Below, one piece after another: positions 5,105 to 8,602 of a DNA stretch of 8,602 nt. The stretch's first letter is position 1, and every line of letters starts with the position of its first letter. The notes under the pieces were generated by a model that was not told where the DNA came from, ran no database searches, and worked only from the letters and a program-made list of their open reading frames with translations. Where the stretch lies: assembly GCA_025999775.1 (NCBI GenBank), contig BNXT01000042.1, forward strand, positions 1-8,602, in the 5' to 3' direction. This stretch comes from Bacteroidia bacterium (GTDB lineage Bacteria > Bacteroidota > Bacteroidia > Bacteroidales > P3). A program made the position numbers and the translations under genes.

Positions 5105-6808
5105 ATGAAAAAAATAATTTTCACATTTTTAGGGGTTAGTATTTTGTTTGTGGCGGTAGCACAAGATCTTAACGAACAAGTAACGGTGGTGGCGCCGTAT
5201 CAGCCTAAACTGACCGATGTGGTTTACAAGATTAACCGCCAACCCCAAACCTTAGACACGACGTTCAAAACAGGGGCGCTGCGATACGATATTATCAGTC
5301 GTAAGGTTATTACGTCTTTTGGTACAGAGAATATCAAGCCGGCACGCGTAGCCGGCGAACCTATCGAAAAATTATCGCCTTTGCACGCGAGAGCTGGCTA
5401 TGGTAACTATAAAACCCCTTATGCGGAGTTGTTTGTTGGTAGTTTACGTTCACAGAAATGGCAAGGCGGCGCCCATCTTAAACATCGATCTTCACAGAGC
5501 ACAATAGAGCCGGACGACGACGACAACGCTCCGTATATATACGATAACTCTGTCAATCAAGCCGAATTGTTTGGCAGCCTCGTTACCGATAAAGTGCAAC
5601 TATCCTCCATGCTGTATTTTAACCGTAACCGCTTTTCAATACTGCAAGATACAGGCTATCCGGTATCCCCAAAGCGCATTTATTCCAACATGGGTATCAA
5701 CCTCAATCTGGAAGATAATATGCTTGACCCTACAAAATTTCGACATAAAACGCAGGTGAATATCAATTATCTCAATGCTAATGTGAATTTTAACGAAATA
5801 GGTATTGAGGTTAGCACGGATATAGGTAAGCAATACGATTTCGGCGATCATTTTTCCGAGACGTTTATTGGGTTCTCCGGCGAAGTGAACATGCACGGCG
5901 CTGTCTGCGACAGCCTGTCGTTTAACTCAAATACCATCAAACTACAACCCTACGTGAGCGTGAATCTCAAAAACCACCGGTTTAAAATTGGATTAAAGTT
6001 CAATACGTATAGCAATGATAGCCGAACGGAACGATATATGAAGATGCAATTAGCGCCCGTATTAGACTTCCGATTTAACCTTGTACCTTCGGTGTTTGCT
6101 GTTTACTTGGGAATGGACGGCGATGTTAATCAATACACGTATCGGTACATCACTAAAAGTAATCCATTTTTGGATTACCGACTTTCTACGACCTTTGATT
6201 ACAAGCCGGATTTACAGCGTCAGTACTATGCCGGTATATCAACGGCTGTGAGTAAACGACTGAACTTGAAGTTACAGAGCACGTTTGTAACCTACCAAAA
6301 TCTGTGCTATTTCTATGGCACGACCGGACTTTCTGCTTTCGATCCTTCTTATGGCATAATCTCTCCGACGCCACGCGTATCGTATAGATACGTACCTGCC
6401 TACATAACCGAAAAGACTATCAGTTGTGTTCAACTGCAAGGTGATTTGAGCTATCAATGGGATGAGAAATTTTCGACGCATCTGATGGGACGATTTAATT
6501 ATTATGACCAACAAGTACCGTATCGACCAATTCACGAAATGACCCTCGACTTGCGCTATAGCATGCAAGATAAAATCATCATCAAATCTCAACTTATGGT
6601 TGGCGGCGATTTTTATACAAATGTAATGAATGAGGAAAAGCTCAATAAAACAATGGCTGATTGGAGTATTGACGTCGAATATCGCTTCAATAAACAGTTT
6701 TCGGCTTTTGCAGACTTCAACAATATTTTGAATCAACGTAATTATTTATGGGAATGGTACCCAACCTATCGATTTAATTTCTTGGTAGGGTTGAGTTTTA
6801 CACTATAG
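5105..6808 (+). CDS. Outer-membrane beta-barrel, TonB-receptor-like without plug (567 aa)
   Basis: A signal peptide (MKKIIFTFLGVSILFVAVAQ) precedes a mature start DLNEQVTVVAPYQPKLTDVV, a short conserved-looking segment. The rest alternates amphipathic strands with polar turns through about residue 567. The C-terminus, NILNQRNYLWEWYPTYRF then NFLVGLSFTL, looks like the last strands of TonB-dependent receptors: NxxNxRxY, Gly-Leu and a hydrophobic final strand recognised by the BAM machinery. At 567 residues it lacks the roughly 150-residue plug and TonB box, so active TonB-driven import is doubtful; a passive channel or an assembly/export partner of the TPR protein is more likely. Bases 5565-5942 are repeated inverted at the left edge of the window. 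The stop is 2 bases before the ribF start. The barrel call is firm; the function is unknown. Confidence 0.8.
   Translation: MKKIIFTFLGVSILFVAVAQDLNEQVTVVAPYQPKLTDVVYKINRQPQTLDTTFKTGALRYDIISRKVITSFGTENIKPARVAGEPIEKLSPLHARAGYGNYKTPYAELFVGSLRSQKWQGGAHLKHRSSQSTIEPDDDDNAPYIYDNSVNQAELFGSLVTDKVQLSSMLYFNRNRFSILQDTGYPVSPKRIYSNMGINLNLEDNMLDPTKFRHKTQVNINYLNANVNFNEIGIEVSTDIGKQYDFGDHFSETFIGFSGEVNMHGAVCDSLSFNSNTIKLQPYVSVNLKNHRFKIGLKFNTYSNDSRTERYMKMQLAPVLDFRFNLVPSVFAVYLGMDGDVNQYTYRYITKSNPFLDYRLSTTFDYKPDLQRQYYAGISTAVSKRLNLKLQSTFVTYQNLCYFYGTTGLSAFDPSYGIISPTPRVSYRYVPAYITEKTISCVQLQGDLSYQWDEKFSTHLMGRFNYYDQQVPYRPIHEMTLDLRYSMQDKIIIKSQLMVGGDFYTNVMNEEKLNKTMADWSIDVEYRFNKQFSAFADFNNILNQRNYLWEWYPTYRFNFLVGLSFTL
5565..5942 (+). 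repeat. Inverted-repeat partner of bases 1-378
   Basis: This is the intact-gene copy of the 378-base duplicated segment, about 98% identical to the left edge in reverse orientation. Its left limit is sharp: base 5564 no longer matches. Its right limit is unknown, because the other copy runs off the window. Confidence 0.92.
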
Positions 6809-6810
6809 TT

Positions 6811-7593
6811 ATGCAAGTTATTAAAGATTTATCGAATTTACCTGTTATCGAAAACCCTGTTGTTACGACTGGTGTTTTTGATGGCGTACATCGTGCACAT
6901 AAACAGGTACTACAACAACTCCGACGTTTGGCAGTAAATAGTAATGGACAGTCCGTTGTTATTACGTTTGACGAGCATCCCGCCAAAACAATAGCGCCCA
7001 ATAGATGGGGTATTGATCTTTTTCTGTTGACCGATTTGGACGAAAAAATGGAACTGATAGAAGCCGAAAATGTGGATTATCTGATCATTCTGCCCTTTGA
7101 CAAGGATTTCGCAATGATTTCTTACGAGGAGTATGTCTGCGATTATTTAGTAAAACAGTTGCATGTATCGCAAATATTAGTAGGATATGACCATAATTTT
7201 GGCTATGAAGGTCTTGGGAATTTTGAAAAACTACAGGCTTTAGGTCTGCAATATCAGTTTAAAACAGAGTTGTTTCCGGAGTATTTATTTGAGAATGGTA
7301 CGATCAGTTCTACGAGCATTCGTAATGCAATTCTTGCCGGAGAAATCGAACATGCCAACCAGAAGTTAGGTTACGATTACAGGTTATTTGGTACAATAAA
7401 AAAGAATCATTTGATAGTACGTCATGATAATAAACTTATTCCGGCTTACGGCTCATATAAAGTCGTTGTAACGGTGGGCGATTGTGAGCGAGATAGCGTG
7501 TGTACGGTGGGCAAAGAAATCGTGTTTTCTGATACGCTTTTTGACGATGTTGACGATACGGTCAAAGTCAGTTTCTACCAATATTTGGATTAG
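6811..7593 (+). CDS. ribF: RibF-like FAD synthetase with reduced riboflavin kinase domain (260 aa)
   Basis: RibF usually phosphorylates riboflavin to FMN and adenylylates FMN to FAD in the cytoplasm. The N-terminal FMN adenylyltransferase half is recognisable: TTGVFDGVHRAHKQ (19-31), ITFDEHP (51-57), the LTDLDEKMELIE segment (73-84), VGYDHNFG (124-131) and ISSTSIR (165-171). The nucleotide-binding signature HxGH reads H27-R-A-H30, Ala for the usual Gly. The C-terminal kinase half (from about 187) is short: the start YRLFGTI and the LIPAYGSYKV strand remain, but the FPTAN motif and its loop and the NIGxRPT segment are absent, and the protein is about 50 residues below the usual 310. No frameshift is evident. 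It may be a FAD synthetase only, with riboflavin kinase supplied elsewhere. The start is 2 bases after the barrel stop and the stop is 1 base before yggS. Confidence 0.85.
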   Translation: MQVIKDLSNLPVIENPVVTTGVFDGVHRAHKQVLQQLRRLAVNSNGQSVVITFDEHPAKTIAPNRWGIDLFLLTDLDEKMELIEAENVDYLIILPFDKDFAMISYEEYVCDYLVKQLHVSQILVGYDHNFGYEGLGNFEKLQALGLQYQFKTELFPEYLFENGTISSTSIRNAILAGEIEHANQKLGYDYRLFGTIKKNHLIVRHDNKLIPAYGSYKVVVTVGDCERDSVCTVGKEIVFSDTLFDDVDDTVKVSFYQYLD

Positions 7594-7594
7594 T

Positions 7595-8254
7595 ATGATA
7601 GCGCAACGATTGGCACAGATTAGGACGTTGTTGCCCGCACAGGTTCAACTTATCGCTGTGTCAAAACAGCAAGCTGTAGAATTGATAGAAGAGGCGTATC
7701 AACAGAATCAACGTTGTTTTGCAGAAAATAAAGTACAGGAGCTTGCTACGAAATACGACCTATTGCCACACGATATTCAGTGGCATTTTATCGGACATCT
7801 GCAAACCAATAAAGTGAAATATATAGCGCCGTTTGTGAGTTTGATACACTCTGTGGATTCGTTTAAGTTGTTGCAAGCTATTGATGATGAGGCGGCTGCA
7901 AACCAGCGAGTAATACGCTGTCTGCTGCAATTTAAAATAGCGCGGGAAGCATCAAAATTTGGGTTAGATATGGATGAGGCAACCGGTTTTTTGACAACGG
8001 ATACTTATAAAAAACTGCGTCATGTTGAGATTTGTGGCGTTATGGGGATGGCAACCTTCACGAACGATACCACTCAAATACGGAACGAATTTAACACCTT
8101 ACATCAGTATTTTGACATTTTGTCTCAACAATTTTTCAAGGATTCACCAAGTTTTAAAGAGCTATCTATGGGGGTGTCGGACGATTATCACATCGCTATC
8201 GAATGTGGCAGTACGATGGTACGTTTGGGATCGTCGATTTTTGGAGAACGCTGA
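7595..8254 (+). CDS. yggS: YggS/PROSC-family PLP homeostasis protein (219 aa)
   Basis: This cytosolic TIM-barrel protein of the alanine racemase-like fold binds pyridoxal 5'-phosphate and keeps free PLP and amino/keto-acid pools balanced; it has no known catalytic reaction. Visible motifs are LIAVSKQQ with the PLP lysine K24, FAENKVQE, WHFIGHLQTNKVKYI, the IHSVDS strand, SKFGL, GVMGMATF, and the phosphate-binding end LSMGVSDDYHIAIECGSTM, then VRLGSSIFGER. The length is normal (about 220-235). ATG 7595 is chosen because it starts at the family N-terminus and comes 1 base after the ribF stop; there is no Shine-Dalgarno, so translation is probably coupled. The upstream in-frame ATG at 7484 lies inside ribF. 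It is the last gene of the operon. Confidence 0.95.
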   Translation: MIAQRLAQIRTLLPAQVQLIAVSKQQAVELIEEAYQQNQRCFAENKVQELATKYDLLPHDIQWHFIGHLQTNKVKYIAPFVSLIHSVDSFKLLQAIDDEAAANQRVIRCLLQFKIAREASKFGLDMDEATGFLTTDTYKKLRHVEICGVMGMATFTNDTTQIRNEFNTLHQYFDILSQQFFKDSPSFKELSMGVSDDYHIAIECGSTMVRLGSSIFGER

Positions 8255-8278
8255 ATTGAGATTTTTTTTTCAAAAATG

Positions 8279-8310
8279 TTTGGCTAATTGAAAATAAAGT
8301 TGTATTTTTG
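8279..8310 (+). promoter_or_regulatory. Promoter P1 of the right-hand spacer
   Basis: TTTG (8279-8282) and TATTTTTG (8303-8310) are 20 bases apart, a full match to the Bacteroidota -33/-7 pattern. Transcription would begin near 8317, just before the hairpin at 8324-8366. Only 24 bases separate the yggS stop from the -33 box. Confidence 0.65.
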
Positions 8311-8323
8311 CGTATATTTAAGA

Positions 8324-8366
8324 GTTGCACGTCAGTCGCTCGCTCGCAACCGAGCTGTAGTGCAAC
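8324..8366 (+). other. Hairpin just downstream of P1, possible leader or small RNA
   Basis: GTTGCAC (8324-8330) pairs with GTGCAAC (8360-8366); after a 2x2 internal loop CAG/CTG (8333-8335 with 8355-8357) extends the stem. It sits about 7 bases after the expected P1 start site and is more GC-rich than its surroundings. It could begin a short non-coding RNA or a leader; I recognise no known RNA family, and a simple palindromic repeat is also possible. Confidence 0.4.
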
Positions 8367-8406
8367 GTTGAAGTAGAAAAAATTGAAAACTTTGTGCGGA
8401 TAAATA

Positions 8407-8439
8407 TTTTTCGTGTTTTTTTGGTAGAAACACGAAAAA
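8407..8439. repeat. Perfect 12-bp inverted repeat over the P2 -33 box
   Basis: TTTTTCGTGTTT (8407-8418) pairs perfectly with AAACACGAAAAA (8428-8439) across a 9-base loop. The loop contains the TTTG -33 box of P2. It could be an operator or a weak terminator for RNA from P1; the T-tract is in the upstream arm and loop, not after the stem, so a normal terminator is doubtful. Confidence 0.6.
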
Positions 8440-8451
8440 GTTGTATCTCTA
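8420..8451 (+). promoter_or_regulatory. Promoter-like element P2
   Basis: TTTG (8420-8423) and TATCTCTA (8444-8451) are 20 bases apart. The -7 box departs from TAnnTTTG at two bases, so it would be weaker than P1 or P3. The surrounding AAAAAGTTGTATCTCTACAG closely resembles the P3 core. Confidence 0.45.
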
Positions 8452-8516
8452 CAGTGATTTTTATTGACACCGTATGGCTATAAAAGATAAAACATAATAG
8501 TTCACAAAAACATTAT

Positions 8517-8548
8517 TTGTCAAGTATTTTAATTCATTTACTTGACAA
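8517..8548. promoter_or_regulatory. Operator-like inverted repeat overlapping the P3 -33 box
   Basis: TTGTCAAGTA (8517-8526) and TACTTGACAA (8539-8548) are a perfect 10-bp inverted repeat with a 12-base A/T-rich spacer. The right arm contains the TTG of the P3 -33 box, so a dimeric regulator bound here would block or alter RNA polymerase binding. The centre-to-centre distance of the arms is 22 bases, about two helix turns. The regulator is unknown. Confidence 0.6.
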
Positions 8549-8571
8549 TTCAGAAAAAAGTTGTATCTTTG
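8542..8571 (+). promoter_or_regulatory. Strong promoter P3 at the right edge
   Basis: TTG (8542-8544) and a perfect TATCTTTG (8564-8571) are 19 bases apart. Transcription would start near 8578 and run off the right edge. This is the best promoter match in the window and points to a rightward gene just beyond 8602. Confidence 0.78.
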
Positions 8572-8602
8572 CAGTCGTAGTTGAATTTTAAATGAATTTT
8601 TT

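Larger units (their letters stand above)
8255..8602. other. Gene-free regulatory stretch at the right edge
   Basis: I find no supportable gene in these 348 bases. They hold a T9 run soon after yggS (8262-8270) without a strong hairpin, three rightward promoter-like elements, and three inverted repeats (8324-8366, 8407-8439, 8517-8548). The A+T content is high throughout. The gene controlled by the last promoter lies beyond the window. Confidence 0.75.

Noticed and set aside
7484..7594. Earlier start of yggS inside ribF
   Set aside because: The 37 extra residues are absent from the family, and the frame matches the YggS N-terminus at 7595.
8237..8277. Intrinsic terminator after yggS using the T9 run at 8262-8270
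   Set aside because: Only a weak 7-bp A/T pairing (8237-8243 with 8271-8277) is available, and the T-run is inside its loop rather than after the stem.
8473..8496. Seven-codon open frame MAIKDKT after P2, as a leader peptide
   Set aside because: It has no ribosome site, no codon run suggesting attenuation and no matching terminator, so it is indistinguishable from chance.

Overview
The window looks like a Bacteroidota chromosome, probably Bacteroidales. The evidence is several TAnnTTTG-type -7 promoter boxes with a TTTG/TTG -33 box 19-20 bases upstream, weak or absent Shine-Dalgarno sequences, signal peptides ending in 'AQ', a type IX secretion (T9SS) C-terminal sorting domain, a Hc1 histone-like protein, and an outer-membrane barrel ending in an aromatic beta-signal. 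The genus cannot be named from this sequence alone.

Left end (1-1446). Bases 1-378 are an inverted, about 98% identical copy of an internal piece of the barrel gene at 5105-6808. It is joined abruptly, at a 3-base microhomology, to the 3' part of a gene for a secreted FN3-like repeat protein with a T9SS sorting domain. Both pieces are truncated at the join, and the repeat gene also carries a -1 frameshift. Five of the six differences between the two barrel copies are consistent with coding-type divergence (four silent single changes; one codon changed by two bases), so the left piece comes from a diverged coding copy or strain allele. Either a real rearrangement or an assembly/amplification chimera fits. 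A gene-free stretch rich in palindromes and heptamer repeats follows (1080-1446).

Middle (1404-1855). A promoter drives two 57-codon genes: a Hc1-type histone H1-like protein and a BFD-like [2Fe-2S] protein. A clear intrinsic terminator ends the unit.

Main operon (1926-8254). A promoter 20 bases before the ATG drives four closely spaced genes: a 1034-residue periplasmic TPR protein, a 567-residue outer-membrane beta-barrel, a RibF-like FAD synthetase whose riboflavin kinase half is reduced, and the PLP-homeostasis protein YggS. The gaps are 22, 2 and 1 bases. The first two genes look like a barrel plus periplasmic scaffold pair of unknown substrate; the last two are cofactor genes translated in close coupling.

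Right end (8255-8602). This stretch holds no gene. It contains three rightward promoter-like elements, two of them with nearly the same core sequence, and three inverted repeats. One inverted repeat overlaps the -33 box of the last and strongest promoter like an operator. The gene it serves lies outside the window.
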